Assembly (NCBI GenBank): GCA_021650895.1
Contig: CP091278.1
Location: 2,075,659-2,139,658 of the forward strand
Reading direction: 5' to 3'
From: Candidatus Jettenia sp.
Lineage (GTDB): Bacteria; Planctomycetota; Brocadiia; Brocadiales; Brocadiaceae
DNA length: 64,000 nt
Position 1 is the stretch's first letter. Each line of letters begins with the position of its first letter. The position numbers and the translations under genes were made by a program. Shown here piece after piece: positions 9,273 through 18,870 of the stretch. The notes under the pieces are model-generated. The model did no database searches and was not told the origin of the DNA. It worked only from the letters and a program-made list of their open reading frames with translations.

Positions 9273-9469
9273 TATTTCCCCTCCTTTAACAAGCCTAAGC
9301 GCTTAACTAAAATAAATATATTTTACTCATGTACTGTAAAAATCGAATCATTTTGCCATACTATCTCCCTTCTTAACTTTAAAATGAGTTTTTGATATGT
9401 AAGTATCAAAATTATGGAGGATTGTATTGACTTCTAAGATGCTATGGAAATTCAATTTTTAATCTTTGG

Positions 9470-9638
9470 CTTTCCAAAGTTTTGATTATTGCATTTTCCA
9501 AAGAAAAGGTATTATCAGGTTTACAATTTGACGTGCTTTTCCATGAAGCTTCAAGTGATGCAAATGCTGTTTTTCAAAATTTACCTTTTGGAAGAGATAG
9601 GAAGATTGTAATTGTAAATCAAACTTTAATATCGTGAG
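9470..9638 (+). pseudogene. possible cohesin-like protein remnant
   Basis: A start-less open stretch reads KVLSGLQFDVLFHEASSDAN, then AVFQNLPFGRDRKIVIVNQT, and stops at TGA. The phrase SGLQFDV followed by a KIVIVN-like strand recalls cohesin-type modules of secreted proteins. It has no start, no ribosome site and no continuation. It is the only coding-like stretch recognised in the 593-bp gap 9273-9865. Confidence 0.25.
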
Positions 9639-9780
9639 CTGCTTACTTTCAACATCCGTTCTTGGCAATTTTGAAACTGTCTTGTATAAGGGCTGATTTA
9701 TACATAAAAGTAAAAATATTGTCAATAAAAAATTAAAAAGGAAATCAGCGCTTTTAGTATTTATACAGCTCAAGCATTTG

Positions 9781-9796
9781 TGGCTTGATGTTGGCT
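9781..9796 (+). promoter_or_regulatory. candidate sigma-54 promoter for the second kinase/regulator operon
   Basis: TGGCTTGATGTTGGCT keeps the essential GG and GC dinucleotides at the correct spacing, but deviates at the AC of -24 and one base of -12. It lies 70 nt before the kinase start codon. Autoregulation by the encoded activator is plausible; the match is imperfect. Confidence 0.35.
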
Positions 9797-9865
9797 ATGG
9801 AGTATAGTAAAATTATGTAATTTAAACTTTAACCTCGCCGTTTTCTCAATTCTGAAAACTACACT

Positions 9866-12352
9866 ATGGTAAAAGGGGTAAATCTTTTTAGCGGTATTGG
9901 CAGAAAATTACTCTGTTGGTTTTTGCTATTATCTATTTTACCTATTATCGTGGTTGCCATTCTTACCTATCGGTATGCGAGGGAAACCATCAAAAGCGAG
10001 CTCCTTAACGAAGAGGCATTCCTTGCAGAGGGAATCAAAAATCATATCCTAACGATACTCAATGCAGGTGAATACTCATCACAGTTTTTTGCATCCGATG
10101 AGTTTATCCGAAAGCATTTAGAGATATTAAATCATGCACCAGATAACAAGCATGTCGTCAAAAGATTTAACGATTACATGGTATATAAAACAAGTCTCAA
10201 TAAAGATTTTCACGAGACTTTTGTTTTAAACTGGGCAGGAATTATTGTAGCATCGAGCAATAAAAATAGTATCGGTAAAATCGAATCTGGCACAGATTAT
10301 TTTACCTATGGTAAGAAAGGACCCTATGTAAAAGATGTCTACATGGACGAGAATACAGGAGAATATTCAATAGCCTTTGCAGCTCCAATTCTAAAAAAAA
10401 GAAACCGAAAGTTTCTTGGTGTACTCGTCATAAGATTTAATGCAAACAAATTAAATGAAATCACAACAGGGAAAAGGCTTGATAGGAAAGAAGGCACAGG
10501 CATGTTCCTGAGAAGAGGCAAGACAAGTGAAGCGTATCTTGTGAATAAAAACCATCTGTTGATTACCAATTCGAGATTTAAGGAAAATGCAATTTTATCC
10601 CAGTCGGTTACTACAGCTCCTGTAACTGCTGCACATAACTTTGGGAAAGAGATCGTGGGTGTATATAAAAATTATATGGGAAAACAGGTACTTGGGGCTG
10701 CACGGTATTTTAAAAAAATGCAGTGGGTTTTATTGGTTGAAACAGATGAATCAGAGGCATATTCTCCAATCTCCAAGTTCAAGTATCGAGCTATTACTGT
10801 TGTAGGCATATGCATTATTGGTGTAGTATTTATTTCATTGTTTATTTCGAGAGGGATTATCAATCCTATTATCCTTCTCGTTAAAGGAATGAAAAGAATA
10901 GCAGAAGGTGACTTAAATTTCCGGGTAGAAACACAGGTAAAAGATGAATTGGGGGAGCTTACAGACTCATTTAACCACATGGCCGATGATATTCAGGATG
11001 CCCGCGAAAAATTGCTCAAGCTAAAGGCTGATCTTGAGGAAAGAAAGGAATATTTAGAAAATATCTTAAAATATGCAAACGAGTTAATATTTACCTTAAA
11101 CATTCAGGGAAATTTCACCTTTATCAACCCAAAAATCAAAGAATGGGGCTATGATGAAGAAGAGTTAATCGGTCAACCGCTGATTTCCATCCTCTTTGAT
11201 AAACGGCAGGAAAATGTAGATCAGCTTATTTACCATGGTTTTAGGAAAATATTTGAGGTTGAGATATTAGACAAACAAAAGAACATTCGAAATGTGTTGC
11301 TCAGTACATCCATCGTAAAAAATAATGAAGGTCAATTAATCAGTATACTAGGGGTTGCCAATGATGTAACAGAATTAAGAAGGTTGGAGCAAAAACTCGT
11401 ACAGTCTGACAGACTCGCTTCTATAGGTCAACTAGTAGCCGGAATTGCCCATGAGATCAATAATCCAATTGGGGTAATCTATCTTTACAGTACAGAAAGC
11501 CTGAAGCTTTTTGAAAGGGTTACGAATGCCTTTCAACACGTCAGCACTCTTCCCATTTCAGAAGATACAAAACGACTAAACGAACTTGTTGCTTACCTGG
11601 ACCAAAAAACATCTGGTACATTGGAAAAGGATACGTTAAAAAAAGAACTTGTGTACATTATCGATGATTTAAATAAGAACTGCAACGAGTTAACTGAAAC
11701 ATATAATGCTATTAGCAAAACGAGATCTTTCTTGTATGAATACCTGGAGGGATCGGTAAAGGAATCTATACGATGCAAAGATTTAATCAGTGGCCTGCTG
11801 GACTTTTCAAGACAAAAGAAACCTGAAATGCGATTATCCAATGTAAATACCCTTATAGATAATGTCCTGAATATTGTAGAGAAACAGTATCGGAAAGAAA
11901 AGATCGAGGTAATCCGTATCTTAGATCCTCATATCCCTGATATTATGATGGATGCCCGTCAAATGGAGCAGGTTATCATTAACATCACGAATAATGCGGT
12001 CTTTGCCATGAGAGAATCCGGAGGAAATAGTGAACATGCCGGAGTACATAGAAAGGGTATGTTGACGGTAGGATCGTGTTTCCATCCGGAGAAGGAATCT
12101 GTGGAAATTTTTATAAAAGACACAGGGGTAGGTATTAATAAACACGAATTGAAGAAAATATTCGATCCCTTTTTTACCACGAGAAAAGATGGAAAAGGAA
12201 CAGGACTGGGTTTAAGTATCAGTTATGGTATTGTAAAGATGCACGATGGCAGCATTGAGGTAGATAGCGAATTCGGAAAAGGAACTATATTTAAAATATT
12301 TTTACCTCTGAAATCAAAAAAAGAACACGATATACGTATCGTTAAGTTATAA
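9866..12352 (+). CDS. membrane sensor histidine kinase (Cache-HAMP-PAS-HisKA-HATPase)
   Basis: This 828-residue kinase has a first transmembrane helix (LLCWFLLLSILPIIVVAIL), an extracytoplasmic sensor of about 270 residues, a second helix (VVGICIIGVVFISLFI, near 310-325), HAMP, a PAS domain (about 395-505; YANELIFTLN...GNFTFINP), an H box (LVAGIAHEINNPIGV, His near 528), an unusually long helical insert of about 100 residues, an N box (NITNNAVFAM) and G boxes (DTGVGIN, GTGLGLSIS). It lies 20 nt upstream of its partner regulator. The arrangement matches the kinase at 4759-6711 but adds PAS, so it senses a different or additional signal. Confidence 0.92.
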   Translation: MVKGVNLFSGIGRKLLCWFLLLSILPIIVVAILTYRYARETIKSELLNEEAFLAEGIKNHILTILNAGEYSSQFFASDEFIRKHLEILNHAPDNKHVVKRFNDYMVYKTSLNKDFHETFVLNWAGIIVASSNKNSIGKIESGTDYFTYGKKGPYVKDVYMDENTGEYSIAFAAPILKKRNRKFLGVLVIRFNANKLNEITTGKRLDRKEGTGMFLRRGKTSEAYLVNKNHLLITNSRFKENAILSQSVTTAPVTAAHNFGKEIVGVYKNYMGKQVLGAARYFKKMQWVLLVETDESEAYSPISKFKYRAITVVGICIIGVVFISLFISRGIINPIILLVKGMKRIAEGDLNFRVETQVKDELGELTDSFNHMADDIQDAREKLLKLKADLEERKEYLENILKYANELIFTLNIQGNFTFINPKIKEWGYDEEELIGQPLISILFDKRQENVDQLIYHGFRKIFEVEILDKQKNIRNVLLSTSIVKNNEGQLISILGVANDVTELRRLEQKLVQSDRLASIGQLVAGIAHEINNPIGVIYLYSTESLKLFERVTNAFQHVSTLPISEDTKRLNELVAYLDQKTSGTLEKDTLKKELVYIIDDLNKNCNELTETYNAISKTRSFLYEYLEGSVKESIRCKDLISGLLDFSRQKKPEMRLSNVNTLIDNVLNIVEKQYRKEKIEVIRILDPHIPDIMMDARQMEQVIINITNNAVFAMRESGGNSEHAGVHRKGMLTVGSCFHPEKESVEIFIKDTGVGINKHELKKIFDPFFTTRKDGKGTGLGLSISYGIVKMHDGSIEVDSEFGKGTIFKIFLPLKSKKEHDIRIVKL

Positions 12353-12372
12353 ACCTTTTTAGGTAGTTTTCC

Positions 12373-13782
12373 GTGAAGGTGAATAGCACAAAAATACTGG
12401 TTGTTGATGATGAAATTGGATATAGAAAAGTACTGCAGAATGCATTAACAGAACGTGGCTTTCTTGTTAAAACGGCAGAATCCGGCGAAGATGCGCTTGA
12501 TGAGCTCAAAAAACAGGAATTCTCCATTGTTATCATAGATATGAAACTCCCTGGAGGCATTGATGGGCTGGAATTACTTCAACGGGTTAAAGGAATGTAC
12601 AACTCCTCTGTATTGATCATGACCGCCTACGGCGGAATAGAAACCGCTGTAGAGGCAATGAGGCGAGGGGCATTTAACTACATTACGAAACCCTTTAATC
12701 TCGATGAAATTATCCTCAACATTGACCGCCTGGTTGCACAACAAAAGATTATTGAAGAAAATAAGTACCTCCACTCGGAATTAGAAAAGGTCTATGGGTT
12801 AAAAAAGATTGTAGGCAGTTCAAGGGAAATACACAAGGTACTGGACATGATCTCTCGCGTAGCTTTTAGCACTGCTACTGTATTGATTACGGGTGAAAGC
12901 GGCACAGGAAAGGAACTTGTTGCCAGGGCAATTCATTTTACGGGAAATAGGAAAGATGAAAAGTTCGTAGTGATCAATTGCGCTACCCTATCAGAAAATC
13001 TCCTGGAGAGTGAATTATTCGGTCATATGAAAGGCGCATTCACCGGTGCTATTAAAGACAAAAAAGGTCTCTTTGAAGAGGCAGATGGCGGTACCTTGTT
13101 TATGGACGAAATCGGTGATATTCCAAAATCGGTTCAGGCGAAGATACTGCGTGTCTTACAAGAAGGAGAATTCATTACTCTTGGGGATACTGTTACAAAA
13201 AAAGTTGATGTGCGAATTATTGCAGCAACAAATCAAGATCTATTAAAGGGTGTACAGGAAAAAGAATTCCGGGAGGATTTGTATTATCGCTTAAACGTAA
13301 TTAATATCAAAATGCCGCCATTACGAGAGAGAAAAGAGGATATCCCGCTTCTGGTAAAACATTTTATCGAGAAATACAATAAAAAAGAAAACAAACAAAT
13401 CAAAGGAATTTCCCCTGAAGTAGAGAAAGAGTTTTACCATTACAACTGGCCTGGTAATGTCCGTGAACTCGAAAATATCATAGAAAGAGCAATTACTTTG
13501 ACACATGAAGACATTATATCGGTACAGGTAATCTTACCCTTGGTAAAAAAAGAAGAAAAGGATGAGATTACGGGAGATGCACTATTTGCTCGGCCTTACA
13601 AAGAGGCACGGAGAAAGGCAATTGATTCTTTTAACATAAAATACATAACAAATATCCTCAATAAAACCAATGGAAATGTAACATATGCAGCAAAGGAGAG
13701 CGGAATAGAGCGTCAATATCTGCAACGTATGCTGAAAAGATACGAAATTAAATCGAGGAATATTATCATGGAAGAGGATTAG
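12373..13782 (+). CDS. sigma-54-dependent response regulator (NtrC/AtoC family)
   Basis: This 469-residue protein begins with GTG at 12373. The receiver domain holds ILVVDDE and phosphoacceptor Asp56 in VIIDMKLP. The AAA+ domain has GESGTGKE, a canonical GAFTGA loop, the Walker B FMDEIGDIP and the sensor segment PPLRERKEDIPLL. A Fis-like DNA-binding helix pair (AAKESGIERQYLQRMLKRY) closes the protein. Its partner kinase ends 20 nt upstream. Targets are unknown: a weak RpoN-like site lies in front of the kinase gene itself, and none was found for the adjacent secreted-protein pair. Confidence 0.92.
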   Translation: MKVNSTKILVVDDEIGYRKVLQNALTERGFLVKTAESGEDALDELKKQEFSIVIIDMKLPGGIDGLELLQRVKGMYNSSVLIMTAYGGIETAVEAMRRGAFNYITKPFNLDEIILNIDRLVAQQKIIEENKYLHSELEKVYGLKKIVGSSREIHKVLDMISRVAFSTATVLITGESGTGKELVARAIHFTGNRKDEKFVVINCATLSENLLESELFGHMKGAFTGAIKDKKGLFEEADGGTLFMDEIGDIPKSVQAKILRVLQEGEFITLGDTVTKKVDVRIIAATNQDLLKGVQEKEFREDLYYRLNVINIKMPPLRERKEDIPLLVKHFIEKYNKKENKQIKGISPEVEKEFYHYNWPGNVRELENIIERAITLTHEDIISVQVILPLVKKEEKDEITGDALFARPYKEARRKAIDSFNIKYITNILNKTNGNVTYAAKESGIERQYLQRMLKRYEIKSRNIIMEED

Positions 13783-13875
13783 GTCAATATCAGTATGCCC
13801 TCTATAGATAAATTCATCAGAATTATGGTATATCCTGGTTTACAATTTAATGTAATGTATAGGAAATTCAATTCT

Positions 13876-13952
13876 GTAGAGCAACCCTTTAGGGTTGTCA
13901 TCCCCGTGCACATATTCAGGCGAGGAGGCAAGGCTAAAGAGCCTTGCCCTAC
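13876..13952. repeat. paired-hairpin dispersed repeat (copy 2, inverted)
   Basis: GCAACCC-TT-TAGGGTTG and GGCAAGGC-TAAAGA-GCCTTGCC in the reverse order of the copy at 6868-6915, separated by about 28 nt not present there. The flank AATTC-AATTCTGTAG matches the other copy's flank in reverse complement. Confidence 0.7.
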
Positions 13953-14025
13953 GCCTTAATAAGAAAAAGGCTGCCGAAGGTTTATTTTAATGTATAGAAA
14001 ATTCAAACAAAATAGAGGTAGTATA

Positions 14026-14116
14026 TAGCGCTAAAAATGTATATTCATACGCTAAAAGAGTAAAACTCTTCCCCTAAAAAGCGAAGACTAAGGGGTTATG
14101 TATATAAACCGAGATA
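14026..14116 (+). promoter_or_regulatory. structured leader upstream of the amino-acid permease
   Basis: Successive hairpins lie within 125 nt of the permease start: TAGCG/CGCTA (14026-14054), AAGAGT/ACTCTT (14056-14070), CCCCT/AGGGG (14071-14095), and GGTT/AACC sharing two G residues with the previous stem. The shared bases make the last two stems mutually exclusive. It matches no riboswitch class I know, and no promoter was identified. Confidence 0.3.
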
Positions 14117-14149
14117 AACTCAGAAGATGAAAGGAAGTTTCCACGTAAA

Positions 14150-15634
14150 ATGAGAAGGCTATTTGCAAAAAAGACATTGCACGATCTTTCCAGGGAATCT
14201 GATCATCACCACTTCAAACGGGTATTAGGGCCTGTCTCATTAACAGCCTTAGGTGTTGGCGCTGTCATTGGCGCTGGTATATTCGTCTTGACTGGTTTAG
14301 CAGCAAAGGAATTTGCGGGGCCCAGCTTGATTCTCTCATTCGTTCTTTCAGGCTTTGCCTGTATCTTTGTAGCCCTCTGTTATGCCGAATTCGCATCAAT
14401 GGTACCCCTGGCAGGCAGCGCTTATACCTATGCCTATGCAGGATTGGGTGAATTTTTTGCCTGGATTATAGGATGGGATCTCATCCTTGAATATTCCCTT
14501 GCATCGAGCCTTGTAGCTGTTGGATGGTCGCATTATTTTTTAAAATTACTAGGGCTCTTTGGAATACATATTCCTCCATGGCTTACCAGTGATTATTGGA
14601 CATTATCTCATCAGGCGAAAGAATTATTTGCTCAAAACGTGCCTTATTTCAATGGGATACCTATTGTATTCAATCTTCCTGCCGCACTTATTATTGTCGT
14701 CATTACTGCCCTGCTCGTCTTTGGTATAAGAGAAAGCGCCCGGTTTAATAATATCATCGTTACAGTAAAATTGTTGGTAATATTGTTAGTAATTTTTGCT
14801 GGTTGGTTTTATGTAAAGGGCGATAATTGGGGAAATAGTTGGGATACTTTTGCACCTTATGGTATGGCCGGCATTGGTACAGGCGCCGCCTACGTGTTTT
14901 TTGCTTATATCGGTTTCGATGCCGTTTCAACAACTTCTCAGGAGGCTAAAAACCCGCAGAGAGATGTACCCATTGGTATCATTGCCTCTTTAGTACTCTG
15001 TACCGTTTTATATATTGCCGTCACCGCAGTTCTCACTGGCATGGTTTATTATAAAGATATAAATATCGATGCGCCTCTTGCAGATGCCTTTACGCGTTTT
15101 GGATTGGTAAAAATATCCTTTTTTATTTCGGTTGGAGCCGTGGCAGGACTTACCAGCGTGCTTCTGGTCTTACTCATGAGCCAGGCACGTATATTCTGGG
15201 CCATAGCCAGGGATGGTCTCCTTTCTGAGCGAATCTTCGCTGCCATCCATCCTCGTTTCGGGACGCCGTATATATCTACCATCATTGTTGGCGCCTGTGT
15301 TGCTCTTACCGCCAGTTGCTTTCCTATAGAAGAGATCGCAAAACTGGTTAACATTGGAACACTCCTGGCATTCTGTCTCGTTTGTGCCGCTGTTATCATT
15401 CTGCGTATTAAGGACCCACATCATCCCCGTGCCTTTAAATGCCCCTTTGTACCGGTAATCCCTATTCTTGGTATTATCTCTTGTGGATATATGATGGTTC
15501 GTCTGGAACTCTCTACCTGGCTCAGGTTAATTGTCTGGTTAGCAATAGGCTCGATCATTTATTTTGCTTATAGCAGGCATCATAGCAAACTTGCAAAGAA
15601 ACATGCATTGGAGAAGCGGAGGGAGCAAGGCTAA
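14150..15634 (+). CDS. APC-family amino-acid permease
   Basis: This 494-residue protein is very hydrophobic, with about 12-13 predicted transmembrane helices. Helix 1 carries the substrate-binding Gly-rich motif GAVIGAGIFVLTG. The consensus amphipathic loop SQARIFWAIARDGLLSERIF follows helix 8, as in YhdG-like and cationic amino-acid transporters. It should import amino acids coupled to protons or act as an exchanger. The last codons and the TAA stop fall within a dispersed palindrome (15622-15644), so the native C terminus may have been altered by repeat insertion. The substrate cannot be inferred. Confidence 0.88.
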   Translation: MRRLFAKKTLHDLSRESDHHHFKRVLGPVSLTALGVGAVIGAGIFVLTGLAAKEFAGPSLILSFVLSGFACIFVALCYAEFASMVPLAGSAYTYAYAGLGEFFAWIIGWDLILEYSLASSLVAVGWSHYFLKLLGLFGIHIPPWLTSDYWTLSHQAKELFAQNVPYFNGIPIVFNLPAALIIVVITALLVFGIRESARFNNIIVTVKLLVILLVIFAGWFYVKGDNWGNSWDTFAPYGMAGIGTGAAYVFFAYIGFDAVSTTSQEAKNPQRDVPIGIIASLVLCTVLYIAVTAVLTGMVYYKDINIDAPLADAFTRFGLVKISFFISVGAVAGLTSVLLVLLMSQARIFWAIARDGLLSERIFAAIHPRFGTPYISTIIVGACVALTASCFPIEEIAKLVNIGTLLAFCLVCAAVIILRIKDPHHPRAFKCPFVPVIPILGIISCGYMMVRLELSTWLRLIVWLAIGSIIYFAYSRHHSKLAKKHALEKRREQG

Positions 15635-15644
15635 AGCCTTGCCC
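15622..15644. repeat. dispersed palindrome (half copy) overlapping the permease stop codon
   Basis: GCAAGGC-TAAA-GCCTTGC, the first hairpin of the element at 6868. The TAA in the loop is the stop codon of the upstream permease gene. Confidence 0.7.
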
Positions 15645-15708
15645 TATGTTTTAACAAGAGATAAGAGGCGCTAAAGACCTAATTTAAAGTAGTTTCCAAA
15701 TTAGACAC

Positions 15709-15753
15709 GGACAAATAATCCCTGTTCAAGATATACGGGGACATGGTTTGTCC
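15709..15753. repeat. 45-nt dispersed repeat with GGACAAA/TTTGTCC ends (copy 1)
   Basis: The termini are inverted repeats and the middle contains AATCCCTGTT. A diverged copy lies at 39712-39756. Most differences keep the ends complementary (GGATAAA/TTTATCC there), which suggests selection on RNA or DNA structure. Confidence 0.6.
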
Positions 15754-15846
15754 ATCCCACCCTTTGGTATGAGATTGTAAGCGTAGATTTAGATTGAATA
15801 TTCACTTTTCTATGTAATATTTTTCTAATTTAATGGATTTAATGGT

Positions 15847-17111
15847 ATGCAGGGCTCTATCATAAAAGCTATATTTAACTGGCGGATACTGGTTACCTTC
15901 TTTTTGGGCATAAGCTCTGGCATTCCTCTTTTAGTTACCGGTTCTACACTTCAGGCGTGGATGACGGATGAGAAGGTAGACCTTGCGGTAATCGGGATGT
16001 TTTCTTTGGTGGGGCTTCCCTACACAGTAAAGTTCCTTTGGTCTCCCTTTTTGGATCGATACGTACCTCCATTCTTTGGTCGCAGACGTGGATGGATGCT
16101 GACTTCTCAAGTACTTCTTATGCTGGCTATTGGGGCGTTTTATCTTGTGAGACTGCAGAATCCCCGTGGATTGTAGCCTTTCTGGCGGTGCTTGTATCAT
16201 TTTTTAGTGCAAGCCAGGATGTTGTTGTTGATGCCTATCGACGAGAACTTTTGAGGGATGAAGAGCTAGGGTTAGGGTCTTCTCTGGCTGTTAATGGGTA
16301 TCGGATAGGCATGCTCATTTCTGGTGCGTTTGCACTCTTTCTAGCTGATCGTATTTCCTGGAATTACGTTTATGTACTACTAGCCGCCTCGCTGCTCATA
16401 GGTATTATTACTACCTGTTTCAGTCCAAATCCTGAAGGGCAGATCATGCCACCCCAATCTCTTCGCGATGCTGTTATAGAACCTTTTATCGATTATTTTA
16501 AGAGAAAAGGGGCTTTTGAGATTCTGGCATTTATCCTCCTCTATAAAATTGGCGATATTATGGCAGCCAATATGATAACCCCTTTTATTTTGAAGATTGG
16601 GTTTACCAAAACGGATCTGGCAGTTATTGCACAAACCTTTGGTATATTTGCTACCATTGCGGGAAGTCTTATTGGTGGCATTCTCATGATAAGAATTGGA
16701 CTTCATAATGCCCTCTGGATTTTTGGAATTCTTCAAGCAATTTCCACCTTATCGTTTTCTACACTCGCATCTATCGGGGCATATTACTCTATCCTGGTAT
16801 CAACAATAACCTTTGAAAATCTAACGAGTGGTATGGGCATTTCTGCTTTTACGGCCTTTATGGCAAGCCTCTGTAATAAAAGGTTTACTGCTACACAGTA
16901 TGCCCTTTTGAGTAGTCTCATGGGTGTTCCACGGGTAATTGTTTCTTCGCCTACCGGATATTTAGCTGAGTATCTGGGTTGGACGTATTTTTTTATCTTC
17001 TGTACAGCGGCTGCTATTCCGGGTCTGATATTCCTCTTTCGTTATAGGGTATGGCAAGGAGAATCTTGTCCTTTGAAACCACAGATTTCACAGATTACAC
17101 AGATACCATAA
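15847..17111 (+). pseudogene. ampG: AmpG-like MFS permease, interrupted by a -1 frameshift
   Basis: Residues 1-105 (frame starting at 15847) and the downstream part (frame of 16038-17111) are two halves of one major facilitator protein of the AmpG/muropeptide type. The first has the DRYVPPFFGRRRGWML loop; the second begins with VAFLAVLVSFFSASQDVVVDAYR. The frame changes at a CCCC run (16162-16165). A fifth C would restore QNPPWIVAFLAV and give about 421 residues, the usual family length. It is either a real inactivating deletion or a homopolymer sequencing error. The last 11 codons are supplied by a dispersed repeat. Confidence 0.8.
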
Positions 17112-17275
17112 GGAAATTTTTTGCTCTGATTCTTAGTAGTACAATATAAAGTGTAAAATAGCAATAGGGGAGAAGCGTTTGCACACGATATGTGGATTAC
17201 TCATTTCATAATCAGCAGATACTTTGCTCTTACAAATAGCTTAAATTATCTGTGTAATCTGTGAAATCTGTGGTT
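17077..17275. repeat. 199-bp element with perfect 28-bp terminal inverted repeats
   Basis: The left end 17077-17104 (starts AACCACAGATTTC, ends TACACAGAT) and the right end 17248-17275 are exact reverse complements, enclosing about 143 bp without a gene. The left end encodes the C terminus (PQISQITQIP) of the MFS gene. It looks like a small non-autonomous inverted-repeat element. Confidence 0.7.
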
Positions 17276-17325
17276 CCCGTATTTGCCTTTTAATGAATAC
17301 TGTATTTAACTTGGAGGTTTGTAAA

Positions 17326-18696
17326 ATGAAGAACTCTATTTTTTTTACTAATCTTTTCTGTCTGTTTTTTTTTCTTTTTCTAGCTTCTGATTCCAGAGCA
17401 CAGGAGAAGCACATCTCTATTACTGTTTACCAGAATAATCTTGGCTTGATTCATGATGTCCGCAAGATAGATTTAAAAGCAGGGGATCAGCAAATTCGTT
17501 TTACCGATGTTCCATCTTCAATTGATCCTACCTCAGTTCATTTTAAATCACTGAGTGCACCGGACCAGGTAGCTGTTCTTGAACAAAACTACGAGTATGA
17601 TCTGATAAGTGCAGAAAAAATATTGCAGAAGTATATCGATCAGGTTATTCAATTATTCACGAAAGAAGGTAAAGTCTTTGAGGGAAAGTTGCTCAGTACC
17701 GGTGGAAATGTTGTGCTGGAGAAGAAGGATGGAAGTATTCAATCTATTGCCATGACGAATGTTCTGAATGTAGATTTCCCTAAATTACCAGCAGGTTTGA
17801 TTACCAGGCCGACCCTTGTCTGGTATCTTTCGAATGAAAAAGCTGGCACACATACGATAGAAACGAGCTACCTGACGGGAGGAATTGGTTGGCATGCAGA
17901 ATATGTTGCGTTGGTAAATAAAGATGAAACAACATTAGATTTGTCTGCCTGGGTTTCCATCCAAAACCAATCAGGCACAGATTACGAAGACGCTAAGCTT
18001 AAACTGGTAGCAGGTGATATTCATCGGATAACCCCGCCTCCACCAGTATATACTGCTTATGAAGAACTGGCAATGGAAAAAGCCGCTTCAGCTCCCCAAT
18101 TTAAGGAAAAGGCCTTCTTTGAGTATCACCTTTATACACTTCAGCGTGCTGCCACAATTAAAAATAATCAAATAAAACAGCTCTCACTTTTTCCAACGGC
18201 AACAACATCCGTAAAAAAGATCTATGAGTATGATGGATCTAAAAACGAGAAGAAGATTAATGTAAAATTAGAATTTATAAACGCAGAGAAAAATGGTTTG
18301 GGATTGCCCATTCCTGCCGGAAAGGTACGGGTTTATAAATCGGATGAAGATCAATCTCAAATCTTTCTCGGCGAAGACCAGGTAGATCACACACCGAAGG
18401 ATGAAAAAATACGGCTGTATGTAGGAGATGCATTTGATATTGTTGGTGAACGAAAACAGATCAATTATAAACAATTAGGTGACCGCGCACGAGAAGAAAC
18501 ATGGCAAATTAAGTTACGTAATCATAAAAAAGAAGATGTCGAGATTCTCGTAATAGAACATGTCTGGGGAGATTTTGAAATTCGTGAATCCTCACATCCG
18601 TATCATAAAAAAGATGCAAATACCCTTGAATTCCTCATTCCGGTAAAAAAAGATGCAGAGACAATAGTGAAATATACGATATTATACCGTTGGTAA
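17326..18696 (+). CDS. secreted DUF4139-domain protein
   Basis: This 456-residue protein begins at the ATG with GGAGG 10 nt upstream; an earlier in-frame ATG at 17293 lacks a site. A signal peptide (IFFTNLFCLFFFLFLASDS, ending RAQ) is followed by an N-terminal strand-rich part with VYQNNLGLIHDVRKIDL. The DUF4139 core shows TSYLTGGIGWHAEYVALV, DLSAWVSIQNQSGTDYEDAKLKLVAGD and C-terminal KLRNHKKEDVEILVIEHV. Members are periplasmic or surface proteins of unknown function. It stands alone in its transcription unit. Confidence 0.8.
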   Translation: MKNSIFFTNLFCLFFFLFLASDSRAQEKHISITVYQNNLGLIHDVRKIDLKAGDQQIRFTDVPSSIDPTSVHFKSLSAPDQVAVLEQNYEYDLISAEKILQKYIDQVIQLFTKEGKVFEGKLLSTGGNVVLEKKDGSIQSIAMTNVLNVDFPKLPAGLITRPTLVWYLSNEKAGTHTIETSYLTGGIGWHAEYVALVNKDETTLDLSAWVSIQNQSGTDYEDAKLKLVAGDIHRITPPPPVYTAYEELAMEKAASAPQFKEKAFFEYHLYTLQRAATIKNNQIKQLSLFPTATTSVKKIYEYDGSKNEKKINVKLEFINAEKNGLGLPIPAGKVRVYKSDEDQSQIFLGEDQVDHTPKDEKIRLYVGDAFDIVGERKQINYKQLGDRAREETWQIKLRNHKKEDVEILVIEHVWGDFEIRESSHPYHKKDANTLEFLIPVKKDAETIVKYTILYRW

Positions 18697-18870
18697 TTTA
18701 TAATGGTTGTAAAATGAGTAAAAATGTATTAAATAGAACCTAAGGCTAATGCAATAGGGTATTTTTTGCTATGAAACATATATGGCAATTTCAAAAAACA
18801 GGAATCGTTTTCACATTTGATAGTACGTAATTATCTTATTTAACAACAGCCGTCGTCTGTTTTTGAAAAC

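Noticed and set aside
9486-9773. Minus-strand reading frame of 95 codons in the gap before the second kinase gene
   Set aside because: No ribosome site, low-complexity hydrophobic start, and it overlaps a more protein-like stretch on the other strand.
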